A DNA stretch of 64,000 bases from Phoronis australis (Eukaryota; Phoronida; Phoronidae): contig NMRA01000242.1 in assembly GCA_002633005.1 (NCBI GenBank), positions 534,868 through 598,867 on the forward strand, given 5' to 3'. A model generated the notes under the pieces. The model had not been told where the DNA came from and ran no database searches. It saw only the letters and a program-made list of their open reading frames with translations. Both the position numbers and the translations under genes were made by a program. Each line of letters starts with the position of its first letter. The first letter of the stretch is position 1. Positions 32,399 through 44,511 of the stretch are shown here, piece by piece.

Positions 32399-33785
32399 CT
32401 ATCCACAGTGGGATAGTTTGGAACACGAGGGACAATAATAATCGATGTTCGCAAAATAATCCATTCGGTCATCATTCAGATTTACACAGTCGGTGTGGAA
32501 CCAGTCTTTGCAACCACGACACTCAATCATGCTACTACCATCGTAGGGTCTTCGACATACGCAGTAGAACTTGGCTTTATCCTTGATTACCTCCCGCAAT
32601 AATTGAGGATCCTGCATGTGGCTCTCTATCCACCCTGGTAATTGTCTAAACTTACAGGCGGTAAGCCTATCGTGATTCACCACAGTGATGCAGTTATGAG
32701 TTTTAACCTTATATAAATAGTCCGACAGCTTTTCCAAAATGATTGAGGGTCCTTTCCAAGGAGAAGTCAGCTTTTTGGATACTCCTTTAACAGTGGATGA
32801 ATCCAAAATTAACACTGGTTGACCGACTGAATAGATTAGCTTATACAATTTTAACATCATACGCCCGCTTCATGTGTTTCTGGGAAACTTGCAAGGCTTC
32901 TCTCGCCGTCTCGTGCTATTTCATTTGCTTCAACCAAACTGGCTTGGTAACTATCAGTTGATGTTGTTCCCTCTCTGGGGACTGTATAAACTAACTCTGG
33001 TGGCAACACAATTTCACGGACTAACATGAGATAATTAGGACATAAACCAGTATTCCGATTAACACGTGATCGTAGGGCACAGGCTATCTGTGGAATGAAG
33101 AGGTCCCAATCTGACTGCTGTTTATCCACGCAGCATAGCACTGCATCCATTAAAGTGCGATTAAATCGCTCACATTATCCGTTAGCACTAGGTCGCTAAG
33201 CAGTCGTATTAGATTTATACACTCTTGTTAAAATACATAGTTAGGTAAACAGTTCACTTTCAAAGTTTGATCCCCCATCTGTAAAGATCTGAAGCGGAAA
33301 TCCAAAACGGGAGAAGAAATGCTCCACTGCAGCCTGAGAAGTAACCTCCGCTGTCTGAAACCCAACAAGTATACACTCCACCCACTTCGTGAACTGCTCA
33401 ACCATGACTAAGATATGTTCCTTCCCGCGTGGAGTCACTGGCAATAGGCCTAACTCAGACCACACCTATCACAAGAGCCAATGTACTGCTTAATCGCCGA
33501 AGTCATACCTGGCTAATAATACTTAGCTTTCATTCTCTTAGTAGTACGAGCTACACCTTGATGTCAAGAGCACGTTATATCATGACTAATAGCAAGTATC
33601 TCTTGTCGTAATGAGGAGGGAATAAAGTAAACAAACTTATCGTCTTCTTTTCGCTTAAAGAAAACACAACCATCCTTAAGCAAAAACCGATCACGGTTAA
33701 CCCACAACGTTTTTGATTCCTTGCTAGCTAAAAATAATTCCCCTTCATCAGGATATACTCCCTGCTCTAACCAGGTCATCAACAA
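32399..33785 (-). pseudogene. Gypsy integrase with C-terminal PHD finger, broken
   Basis: Minus-strand pieces in order: the HHCC zinc region (LRQEILAISHD, HQGVARTTKRM, CDRCG) with stops; the core with ILVMVEQFTKWVE and TDGGSNFES (33465-33241), then a stop just before CERFNRTLMDAVLCC; a frame change near 32858; and GPY/F-like KLTSPWKGPSIILEKLSDYL with VVNHDRLTAC. Then come residues 98-146 of the last frame with Cys100-x-Cys102, Cys114-x2-Cys117-x4-His122-x2-Cys125 and Cys143-x2-Cys146, a canonical C4HC3 PHD finger with a Trp in DWFH. PHD fingers commonly read histone H3 tails, so it may have guided integration. The first catalytic Asp region is altered (SELGLLP). Reverse transcriptase and gag are absent. 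Confidence 0.85.
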
Positions 33786-33789
33786 TGAT

Positions 33790-34619
33790 ACATGAGGATC
33801 TTTACGCTATTCCAAAGCAATATCTTTTCCAGCAGCTACCAATTCAAAACAAAAATTTGCGTTTCCGATCGCTTATCTACGCGTTCTCGATCGCATCTTT
33901 CAGTAGAAAAGTGTCGAAAAATCAGAGACGCTGACAAAACTACGAAAAATAAGCGTTGTGTTATATTTTCACAAGTCACTTCTTCATAACTTCATGGTCA
34001 ATTTATTGATTTAGTGCCAAAAATCACCGCAATTTGCCAAATTGACATACGAATCACCTTTGACTCAAGCGATGCCTCGTTCAACGTAACTTATCTCCAA
34101 TACTTGAAACAGACACCAGCCCAAACCTCTACCTGCCCTTCCTTAATGTGTTACGCCTTGAACTCATGTCTCTGTTTTCCCACTGGAAGTAAAAACAACG
34201 TAAATTCATTAAATTTACTCACTTTGCCTGGCTTCGCTTCTCGCAACCGGTTTCGTTCTCGATCGCTTTCCGGTCGTTCTCGATCGCGGATTGGCCACGG
34301 TGGGAATGAAGTAAAATCGCGTGCCAGAGTTTTTTGATACATGGACCAGATTTTTAGTTATTAGACGGAAAGTGACCAAATGGCAAAAAGTGGCGTGCTT
34401 GCCCCAACTCACACTCAAAAAATGCCGCAAAATCAAGATCATAATGATTTTGTACATATATTTGGTATGGATAAGTAGAATATTGCGTAAGGAAACAGTT
34501 GATGATAATCCCTGTGCATTTTGAAAAAAATTGAGGTAAAATTGGATTTTTTGAAAATTAAAAAATACGATTTAAAGAACGAACTACAATTTTTTTTTGA
34601 TCTTTGTCACTTTCAGAGT
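33790..34619. other. No gene recognised
   Basis: Two C/T-rich blocks with TTCTCGATCGC (about 33882 and 34256) recur, but no coding signal is convincing. Confidence 0.35.
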
Positions 34620-36036
34620 CATGTCTAACTAGTTAAAACTCCCTTTTTACTAATTTTAGTTGGGAACCTGGAGATTTGACCAGTGTATACACCTACCTTA
34701 AGTTTGTTTTTTCATTTTCATCAAGCCTAGGACATGTTACCTCTTCTAAGAAATCACCTAAGTTATCACCATTAGTTGTCCTAGCTCTATAGAGATTTTC
34801 ATAAACGAGAGAAGTCTCCTGTATAATATCAGATTCACTACCTGTTTTTGTATTATCTCACTTCCACAGGAAGGGCATTTGTTTACTTGTAAAATGTGTA
34901 TTTTCTAAGTGTAAAATATATTTGGAGGGCGCTTCTCCTTCCTCGATCCATCTCGCTTTGGACCTGATCATATAGCCATACAGCCAACTGAGAGCGTTTC
35001 TCGGCAATGAAGCCAGTGTCCAAATTTTCTGCTTTTTCTTATTTATTAATTTCGTCTAAAGCATAGACTCTGATCTTTCCACGTGTTTTTTCAACTAAGT
35101 AGAAAAAGAAATGGCTGCACCAAGAATCTCCATCAGAAGAGTTTCTAAAAATAGTTGTTCATTAATACATAACTGCAGCTCACTGTGTGCAATGCTATCT
35201 GTGACCCAATCTTTATCATAGACATATTGTGGTTTAACACGCTATAAAACTTCTTTTACAAGAATAACATATTCCGAATTATTCAAGAGAGAATTATTAA
35301 ATTTCCAAAGTGTTTTTTTCTTCTATGGAACACAAAATTTAAATGATAAGGTTACCATCTAGTGATGTGTTCTATAACCAGTTTCAATTCTGGCTTCGTT
35401 TGACTCCGCCGTAAACATTATTAAGAAATCATAAAAAATCTAGACGGGAACGCTTAGTGCCAGATAGCCACGTAAATTCAGCACTACTAGGATTTAATTC
35501 GCGCCATGCATCAAAGAGAGAAATTTCGGAACCGATTTCCAAAACCATACCTCTTGATTTTGGATTATTTACATGGCGATAATTACATGTATCAAGTACT
35601 TCATTTAAAACTAAATTAAAATCACCTGTCCAAATAATCGGATGATTAGCATAGTCAACAATCCTCGCTCAAAGAAATCGGGATCGTCTTTATTTGGACC
35701 ATAAGTATTCACTATCGTTACAATTCTGTCATTTACAGCTATATTGAAAAATAACATATTGCTGTTATCATCTTGTTTTTTTTAATAAAAATGTGAATTC
35801 AAAATTGTTATTCAACAAAATAGCCACACTCCCGGAATTAGACTTGTATGAGCTAAAAACACATCCGCATCCCCAGGTTGACCTGATAAATTTCTCGTTT
35901 TTTCTGCAGTAAGTGAGTATCTAGCAGACAATAAATTGAGTATTTTTTGTTTAAGAAAGTTAAAAACATCTCTTCGTTTTTCATGGTGACCCAAACCTTG
36001 ACAGTTTAAAATCGCAATTTTTATGTGCTCTGACAT
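34620..36036 (-). pseudogene. L1/Tx1-like LINE ORF2 (endonuclease part), broken
   Basis: Start at 36036: MSEHIKIAILNCQGLGHHEK and KRRDVFNFLKQK, the apurinic endonuclease N-terminus. In shifting frames: CVFSSYKSNSGSVAIL and NNNFEF, DRIVTIVNTYGPNKDDPDFF (the conserved N-YGPN block), WTGDFNLVLNEVLDTCNY (the catalytic GDFN block) and FTWLSGTKRSRLDF. Below 35330, FWKFNNSLL, then LKKHVERSES, then KARWIEEGEAPSKY, the linker before the reverse transcriptase. It stops being recognisable near SPGSQ at about 34680, so the reverse transcriptase is missing. Many stops. Confidence 0.85.
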
Positions 36037-36143
36037 AATGCTACTTGAAATTAACTAGTGAGTGGACCCTTATGATCAGCACCAGTTAAACTAAAGGACC
36101 TATTGCATAACATGGTAACCGCCGTGAGGATGATAAATTCGCN

Positions 36144-36190
36144 CACACACACACACACACACACGCGCGCGCGCGCACACACACACACAA
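36144..36190. repeat. CA/CG dinucleotide microsatellite
   Basis: (CA)n, a short (CG)n core, then (CA)n. An N at 36143 marks an uncertain base. It lies between the two LINE ORFs. Confidence 0.9.
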
Positions 36191-36417
36191 CAAAGAAAGT
36201 AAACAGCGCAAGACAACACATTACACGAGGGCTAGTGCCCCCTCCGACTTCTCATAGAGTCCGTACGCAAGCTTGCGATAAAAAACTACAGTCTGTAAAT
36301 TATACCGCACCCGCCATAGTCTTCAAACGTGCACGAAAAAAGAAATCTCGAGCAAAAACACCACAATTCAAAAGCCCTCCAAATCCTTCGGGTCTTTCTC
36401 ATGGTGAATACAATCAG

Positions 36418-36929
36418 TCATAAATGCGTCCGTCTCTGGTCCAGTAACTGTTAATCCGGGGTCCTAGATCTCTGACTGCCTTGAAAAGCACGGTTCTCCT
36501 CGGCGTAAGACTCTAATTGATAAAAATGCTAAGCCTACCCGCATCTCCTGACCACAGCGTTTTTCTATTCCGGATAAACTCTGAACCAGCATCATATGTT
36601 GTGAATTTTACAACAATAGGACGAGGCTTCTGGCCCCGAGGGATGACTTTACCCATTCTATGCGAGCGGCTAATATCTGACCTTTGGATGTTCAAGTTCA
36701 TCGGTCCAAGATAAAAGTGTGTGTGTGCTTTTTGTGACGGAACATTTTTGTTCTTTGACTGCGAATTTCTTACGAAGTCGCCGGCACAGGAGACCGTGAA
36801 TGGTACTGGAAGAAAGAACATTTGCCAATAGTTTGTTGAAACCTTGTTTTGCATAAATTTATTGAGTTTTGTGTTCCCTATGGAGGGCTGAAGTGAAGCA
36901 CCCGTGGAATTTCTAGTCGGGAGTGTCAT
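36418..36929 (-). pseudogene. L1/Tx1-like LINE ORF1
   Basis: The minus strand reads LNIQRSDISRSHRMGKVIPR and PRPIVVKFTTYDAGSEFIRN, the RRM-like and C-terminal region of L1 ORF1. After a frame change near 36517 it continues LTPRRTVLFKAVRDLGPRIN and SYWTRDGRIYD, the conserved C-terminal end. ORF1 proteins coat the LINE RNA. It lies upstream of ORF2 in the right order, about 380 bases away. Confidence 0.8.
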
Positions 36930-37425
36930 ACCTTGTAGTATTATATGTAGTGTATTGGGGACGATCAGAAGCTGAGGACGCCTGTGTGAAAACTTATAGT
37001 ATCGGAAGGCTCACTCGCAGCACTTACAGAACGTGTTTGTCCTCCATGACAGGTCGACCGGAAGACATAACGTGTTTTGGTCGTGATAGACCAGCCGGAA
37101 AATCCTCCTCTCATTTTCGGGTCGGTCGAAATTCCTGAGTTAACCACATGCCTTTATTTGGCCCGTAACATGCAATTTCACGCTAATACACATTAGCTGA
37201 TACGAGTTGCCTAACGAAACTGCAGGTCTGTTTTCACTTTTTTGCTTTTCTGGTGGATTTAAACTGATAGAAAGTTCAAAATCTTCATAAAATTTTGACC
37301 TCTATACGCGCTCTCTCCGTAAATATCGGTGAAGTTTTAGCTGAGATCGCTTCGGTGAGATCAGCTGAGTTTGAAGTAACCTTTAGTAATAGTCTACTAC
37401 ACGGTAACACCGATTCCTATATCCG
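36930..37425. other. No gene recognised; perhaps LINE ORF1 N-terminus
   Basis: Short minus-strand frames here could be the poorly conserved 5' part of ORF1 but carry no motif. Confidence 0.3.
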
Positions 37426-37429
37426 TTAA

Positions 37430-39104
37430 AGGAGAATGCCACCCGATTTAATTAGTTTTTTTGCCGTCTTAATGGGTCTATATCCACTTCGCCTCGCATA
37501 CGGTCGACCTTACCTTGCCAAGAGGTGTCGCGCTAACCTGTGAGATAGGTGAGAAACGACGCTGGCAACGTCAGTGGGTCATATCCAGAGTGAATGCCGC
37601 TATGTTGCGGTGCATCTTTCCCGCTAGTCCGAACTAAGGAACTGCGAGGAAAGCGGGTATATCGTTTTTTTTACTTCCTCGAGAGTCCGAAATGCTTAGG
37701 AAGTGGCTCATGGTAGTGAAGAAAGAAATGTACGCTATAAATAGCAAGTATGAGGCCGTGAATCATCTTCGTGTCTTTGGCCTGCAGACGTCGACAGTGC
37801 CTGACGAATGCCGGCTTACCAAATAACTCCATACTTTCCGTTGTCTGAGCTTGTTCACGGCGCCTCTCTAGTATTTCTTCATCACTGTATTCCTGTTCCA
37901 ATTGATAGCCTTTAAAACTTAACGATCCACCTGCGAAGTCGGGACTGATGAGCTCTAGCTCGTCCTAAGTCGGGATTGCGAGTTGCCATGTTCATTGGCG
38001 TTTATTACTGAGCGTTCTGTTTCAAAATGAATTATTTTCACCCCAACCAATACTTGTGTAAAACTGAAACAAAGTCTGTCTCATTAGATGCAGTTTGTAA
38101 TGCCTTTGGAGTGTTCGTGAGTGCAAATGATTTGAGAAGCCAGTAATGAATAAATTACTGCGTTACCGGCTTTACCGTGTGCAAAAAACTAATTGACGGG
38201 ACACCGAGGCCATGTGAGCTCATGCTAATTTAGTGTTTGCTGGCAGAAACTGTTGTGAAAGAACTCGATATCCATCCCACAGCCAGGTGTTAGGGGAATC
38301 TTTATTTACATTTACATTACTCAAGTAGTGATTGTCAATGTACAACTTCTGCCCTGACGGTGCTGTGGCCAAAGCGGAATCTAAATTCGCGGCCTCCTGA
38401 GATTTGCAGTTTCGTGGCTAATTCACCAACATAATCAGGTGCACATTACTTTGGCTCACTAGTATAATATTTTCTTGACTGGAAGTTAAGTTTCCACTGA
38501 ACTTTGGCTGGTTTATGTTCGTGATGTCTGATCAGATTCCGAGCCACTGGCCGGGATAACGAGGCAATCCGGCCTGCCGCGACGGGCCTGAGCGGGCTCC
38601 GAGCCACTGCCGGCCAGGATAACAAGCGTTTTGTGTTTAGAACTAAAAATCACAAGTCTAAACAACACAGATCTAGGTTCTCCTGTCTTGTATCTCACGG
38701 AAAATACTTCGAAATTATCTCCGAACAGACCCCAAACTCCTGCTACGGACCTTATTGGCCTGCCGAACTTTGTAGGCTACGGTGTGTCCAAATACCAATA
38801 AATCCGTAAGAGCGAAATAAAACAACACGTTTTATAAGAAATTGAGGTATTTTTAAAGGTTTTACATCGAAGCTTGGTGATTTATTGGTGTTAAACGATG
38901 ACTTCAAGCGATAAGCTGACACCAGTAACCCGTGTTGAGAACTGCTGAACAGACTGCGTGTGAAACCGATGGCGTCATTGAATAATTTCAACACCTCCGT
39001 CTGCCGTCAGGTGTCAGGTAACGCAACCGTACGTGTCGTTATGGTGTAGAACTACTCGATCTAAATTGATACAAATTAGGTTGTTTTTTGGGTGGCATGC
39101 TCCT
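37430..39104 (+). mobile_element. TTAA-type DNA transposon, family T, copy 2
   Basis: Intact TTAA on both sides (37426-37429, 39105-39108) and inverted ends AGGAGAATGCCACCC and AGGAGCATGCCACCC. Related, in reverse, to 22379-24112. A minus-strand frame at 37671-37901 starts MEQEYSDEEILERRREQAQ, and another at 38752-38994 shares KPLKI...KRVVLFR with the other copy. No transposase domain was recognised. Superfamily Kolobok or piggyBac by target site. Confidence 0.75.
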
Positions 39105-39108
39105 TTAA

Positions 39109-40706
39109 GAATTTTAAAATTTACACTCATAACTTCAAAGTAAATTCACAGAGATTAGCGTGGCGGAATATCAGTAAACCTGAGTTGAAGTTCCTGAGAA
39201 AGTAACAAATTTCACGAATTTATGAATCCGCAACGGTCTAATAATGCCAAAGTATTCTAGGTAATCCCTTCTCGTGGGTGTCGTGAGCACATGTGTGAAC
39301 TGTAAATTTCGTCGTTTTTTTGCCGTTTCGAAACGACAGTGACGGGTGACCGTGTTCAAGCATATACATTGTTGTCGTAAAGCGAAAATAACGATAAAAT
39401 TCGACGCTAACTTTAAGAGTTAACGATTTTAGTCGGAAGTCATGGCGAAAATTTGGAAGGAAATTCAGTTGACAAAAAATGACACTAAAATGGTTGAAAA
39501 TTTACCGAAAATTTTTGCTTCAAAATTCCACCTATTTTCCACGAGAATTATCGTTAACTTTTTAGGACCACCACATTACAATCAATGCTAACGGCGGGTC
39601 GACCGCGACATAGACATTTTGTGGTTACACCTTCCGCAAACAAGCAGTGTCACAAGTTCTGTATCCGTGTTCGTTAAAAACGAATCGTACAAAGAGTAGA
39701 TTGGAGTTATCGAACGTTATAAACGACCGGTACGTTATAATGCGACTCGACTGCTTTCCTGAACCTTCTAATTCTGTATATATTGGGTTAACAAAACAGA
39801 CTTGTCGAAAAAGTGCTGTACTGTATAAACTTAATGCCGCAGAAAAAAAATTTCATGTATGAATGTTGTGTTGACGTAAAAGGCATCTCACCATTCACTT
39901 AAAAGTAGTTCCATTGAGAGACCAGGCGTAATTATCATGTTACTGCCCCCACAGCCGAGTGGGGTGGGTAATGAACTATTGAAATTGCTGATAAAAGCGT
40001 GTCAAGCTTATAGTCCCTGAAACCCTTGAGATTTTATCACGATCATTATGAAATAGCCAACAAGGGGCAGAAACAATGACTCAAAATATTGCAATCTCAA
40101 CGGAACAGGGTTTACTATTGAGCTGCATGCGGACCATCCCATTTGCTGTACTCCCGCGTGGCGCCGATGGTTTGGGCACTTCAAACACAATTTGAGACTT
40201 GCGTTTCATACTGAGCCTGCTAACACCAGTAGTTTCATGTTATCATTCAGTGTACCACAGATTTGGTGTTTAAGCCCAATGTTTATCACCAGCACATCAC
40301 ATGTGGCAACACTGCCTGGCAAAAACGGAAATTTGCAACGTTCACTTTGAGACCGAGCCCTGTGCATGAAAAACTTTTTTGACAAAATGTGGTATTGTTG
40401 GAAAGGGGAATGACTGAGCTATTCATTGGTATGCATCATGATTCAAATAAACCAAAGGTAATGTAAACACGGGCGAAAGAACACAAATTTCCAAACATTT
40501 TTAGGTGTCTTTTTACTTTATAACGTCGTATCGAATGAGCGCGGTTAGGCTGATGTCCTTGTTGGCTAACTGTAACGGGTGTTCCTGGTGCGCTAAATGT
40601 TAAAGGGGTGATACTGAGTATCCTGCTAGGGTTATTGCTTTAAACGACAATACACAGCGGCGCATTATTATAAATCTTTGTTAACTTTCGAATGACAAAA
40701 TTATAG
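39109..40706. other. Intron or intergenic, no feature recognised
   Basis: An inverted GTTAACGAT/ATCGTTAAC pair lies at about 39420-39555. Nothing else. Confidence 0.4.
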
Positions 40707-41069
40707 ACGGACCAACAAATGTCACCATAGAAGAAGTTGAAAAAGGCACTACAGCTATCCACGATACATTTCTGCTAAAAAACAATACCAGATATAGGAT
40801 GAACTGTACCACAGGATACTATTGGGAAAAGGTGAACTTTAACTGGTATACAAACGGCTATGTTCTACAAGATTCGTCGACGGGGATGAGGAGTTTAGAA
40901 CCAGAGAAGATCGAAGAGAAATATCGATTCAAAAGTGAAATAGGACTGGAAATAAATGCCGCTCAAGCTCACCATCAGATGAAACTGAAGTGCTATGCAA
41001 AGAACGACCATCTCGATGCTATGTATACAGGAGCAACAGCAGAAAAAACGGTCACATTGACTGTTGCTT
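40707..41069 (+). CDS. Ig-like domain exon A
   Basis: 363 bases between TTATAG and GTGAGT, phase 1 at both ends. The translation begins GPTNVTIEEVEKG, carries YRMNCTTGYYWEKVNFNWY (first Cys and core Trp) and MKLKCYAKND (second Cys), and ends KTVTLTVA. It is the longest and most divergent domain of the set, with an extended C-D region rich in Glu/Lys. Sequons at NVT, NNT and NCT. The other six domain exons share its Gly-Pro start and phase, so all probably belong to one extracellular multi-Ig protein. Gene identity unknown. Confidence 0.85.
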
Positions 41070-43409
41070 GTGAGTACCTAGTTCAAACTACACATTGTAT
41101 CTTCTCCTCCATAATCAATGCGTCACCCAACTATTGTTTTGTCAGAAAACATTGACATGACTTTTATCTCGTACTCAGATGAGCAGTGATTCTCATTACT
41201 GACGATTGAGCTCTGTCAGCTGACGTTATCTTACAATTAAAAAAATCATTAATTGGTTGTGGAGATGACTGCTTTTTGAATATATCATTGTAATAAGCGA
41301 TTTCCTGAGAAATATATTACAGTACGTTGACACGCGACACGGCTGCACTTCGGTCTGTAATGGAGTTGTTTACTTACGCAGTTTCTATAGATCGCATACC
41401 AAAGTTCTTTGTTTTGCAAAAAAATGTCATATTCTTCATATCTTTTTGTGCCTGTTTGATCACCTCTTTCACACCCTTCTACGACGGCATCGCTATGAAT
41501 ATTAGATTCACTGACTGTTCAACCGGTCTCATTGGACTGCAGTCACCCAATGACATCAACGTCATCGTTTCATGATCTCAAATCCCCTTAAATGAAAACC
41601 AAAATGGTGTATTCTTCCTTCTACTGGCACCACTTTTGTAAAACGTCAATAACTGGGCGTAAACTTCATATCTGTGTTTTACTGCTGTGACCATGCAAAT
41701 GTTAATCAACCATGGGACATTTTGAAAGATTGTATAAATATTTAAGATAGTCGTGTCCTGTGTTCAGTTTGCGCAGCAATAGGTGCTTAAAGGTATTTTA
41801 AAAGCAGGCATACTGAAAATGCTTTAGCAGAATTTGCAGTTTCCAGTGACATTCTTAAAACGACGCCTCCAACACACTGTTTAAATTTGTAAGGTGACAA
41901 GTAACGTATCCGGGGATATTGGTGACTGATTATCAGACCACCGGTGGAAATTCTAATGCTAGATGCCGCGTGAGCGCGTTAGATAATGAAGAAAATGGTT
42001 CACGACCCAAAGGCCTTGCTGCAATCATAAACACGACTATAGAACTGCACACTTGCAGATTTCGTTTTCTTGTTTGCGGAGTTTGAATTCCCGCATCAAA
42101 TAGCAATACCACTGTTGTAAGGCACGCATAATTGGAAATAGAAGTGGAACCACATTTTAAACATCCTTCATATGTTGCTCATATTGTAGAGGGATCCTGA
42201 AAGCAAGTGTGTCTGTCAGAATTGTCAACTCGCTGAATTCCGTTGTTTTTCATGTACCGCTTGTATGATTTTCTTTTCAATAAGTAGTGAACAGATTTTT
42301 TTCACTAACGTTAAAACCTAAAGAGCCATTAGCATGAAACACACTACAAGATGAAAATGATTTGGTGATAGAAATCGGAGGCAAATAAGTGGGATTCGTT
42401 AGTTGAAAGCCTAGTATATCTGAAAAAATGCAGTGAAGTCATCTACTCTAGCTCGCCGAGATGGAATGGATTTGTATCAGACAAACAAATCCACGTGAAT
42501 TCAAGCGTTTATGCAGGTCGCTGGCATTTAGACAAATTTCTACAAACTTACAGAATTTAATTTTTTCAAATTATGCATTCTCACCACAGACCTTATACTG
42601 TATACCATTCAATCACGTGACCATGTCTTGAGTAAAATTAAACAAAAAAAGAAAAGCGGATTCTTAAAAAAACATCGGAATCAATAACATAATAGTGCGT
42701 AAGATATTCATGCAACTCCGATCCGCCATTTCGGAGATATAATGTTTCGAACTTAGTTAAATTTGGACATTTTCTACGATCTGTTATGACATATTGTCGC
42801 ACACAACACGGATTGCGACGCATATCGTCGTCCTTGCGACAGTATGTTGCCGGGGGCGATAACAAGTGCAGTGAACACGGAAACATATTCTCGCCCTCAA
42901 GCATTGTTAAAGGGTTTCCTGTTCGCCAGAAGTAGACACAGAGACGAAAAAGAGGTTGTATCGAGTTGAAGGGGACAGGTCCAGTGGTGATAATTACATC
43001 TGATGTCAGTCTCGGGAGCGTTGATTTTACAAATATGAATCCATTGGATAGTAAGGACGTGTTGTACTCCCTGCGTTTTTGGTAGCCACCTAATCGACCT
43101 CCTGATCCGCCCTCTGGCCCCCGATCACACCCACTTTGTCCACCAATAGCTTGTCCCCTGCCGAAGTTTGGATTTCTAAATGCCTTCACCTACGCCTAAA
43201 GGCACCAGCATTGCGTAAGCGTGCAGAGCTAAGTGACTTCGCTAAAGTTAGATACTTCTTGAGGCGACATTATGCGCCTTCGCAATACAACAACTTATAT
43301 TGCAGCACTCGACATTTTATTGTCCCTTCCTGGAGCGACAGTTTGTGTCGAGCTTGACAATGCATGTCGCCACAGAGTACTTCATCACGAACTGAAATTT
43401 CTCGTTTAG
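41070..43409 (+). other. Intron, no further exon recognised
   Basis: A 183-codon minus-strand frame at 42638-43189 has no recognisable domain and is treated as chance. Confidence 0.5.
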
Positions 43410-43748
43410 CTGGACCATCAACACTCACCATTTTCGACTACAGCAGTTATCCAAGCCTAATGGACAATCGAAAACAAACACTGACGGTTCGAAATGGTTA
43501 TACGTACTTGTTGAATTGTAAAACTGATTCCAATTATCCAGAGGCCAACGTTACATGGTCCTCCTCGGATGGGTTGATGAGTACGTCAATAACTGTTCAT
43601 ACGCTTGACGGGAACTACTACCGGAGCAGCAAGAACATTTCTTTCACCACAAAGGTTGAGGACAACTGGGCAAAATTACGGTGCACTGCTGTTAACAAGG
43701 CAGCCGAAGACTTCAATTCGACGACGGAGTACACATTCATAGTCACAC
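43410..43748 (+). CDS. Ig-like domain exon B
   Basis: 339 bases after CTCGTTTAG, ending before GTGAGTG in phase 1. It reads GPSTLTIFDYSSYP, then YTYLLNCKTDSNYPEANVTW (Cys and Trp) and WAKLRCTAVNKA, ending TTEYTFIVT. A complete C2-type Ig domain with sequons NVT, NIS and NST. Exons A and B are 2.3 kb apart, and the next recognised domain is 10 kb downstream across two transposons, so an exon could be hidden or lost between. Confidence 0.9.
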
Positions 43749-44509
43749 GTGAGTGAGATTAATTGCCACAAAAATTAACAAGATAGTCAACAGAAGTCAC
43801 AAGCCTCCCATGGCCCATAGACTAAATTCGTAATACGAGTCACGCCCAAAACATTTGCAAATAACGACAAATCACCGGGTTGAAACAACATGAGCGAAAA
43901 TGCTCACGTAGTGCCATTGATAACCAATGAAATGTATTGTTTTCATAGTGCGGATATTTAAATTGTTTGGAAAACATTTTTGAGTCGAGTGTAGCGAAGA
44001 GGTGGAAGGAGAGGGAGGGAGTGGGGAGTAGGAGGAATTCCGGGAGATAAAGAGGGAGAAGAAAGACCAAAATATAATCAGAATTATGATGGTGATAGTA
44101 ATAATGAAAATAATAATTATAACGATGATGATGATGATAATGACCAGGACGATGACGACGACGAGGATGATGGTTCTCAAAAAATTAATAAAGGCATTCC
44201 TTCTGATGGATTTTCACCTCTGTTGTGAAAATGTCATACCTTATGTGCAGTAAACAAACTTGAAATAAGTCTTCTTAATGAAGTTTTTATGGCGAAGTCA
44301 TGTTAGAAACAAACAGCATACTCAACCACAATTACTTATACGGTCACTGGTCATGAGGCTGTCAAGTTCAGAATAGTAAAGTAACAAAGACATTAAACTT
44401 TTAAATTTGGGATTAACAATGCTTGATCTTGTCTCATGATAATGAAGTAACTAAATATGTGATTTAGGGTCAGTAAGCACCACTCTCATTGGTTTGTTTT
44501 TGTCTAACA
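43749..44509 (+). other. Intron with GA-rich and GAT-repeat tract
   Basis: 43985-44172 is purine-rich, then AAT/GAT/GAC trinucleotide-like repeats. No coding signal. Confidence 0.6.
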
Positions 44510-44511
44510 TA

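Noticed and set aside
42638-43189. 183-codon minus-strand frame
   Set aside because: No domain, biased arginine/glycine start, no second copy and no splice logic. It lies in an intron of the Ig gene and is best explained by chance.
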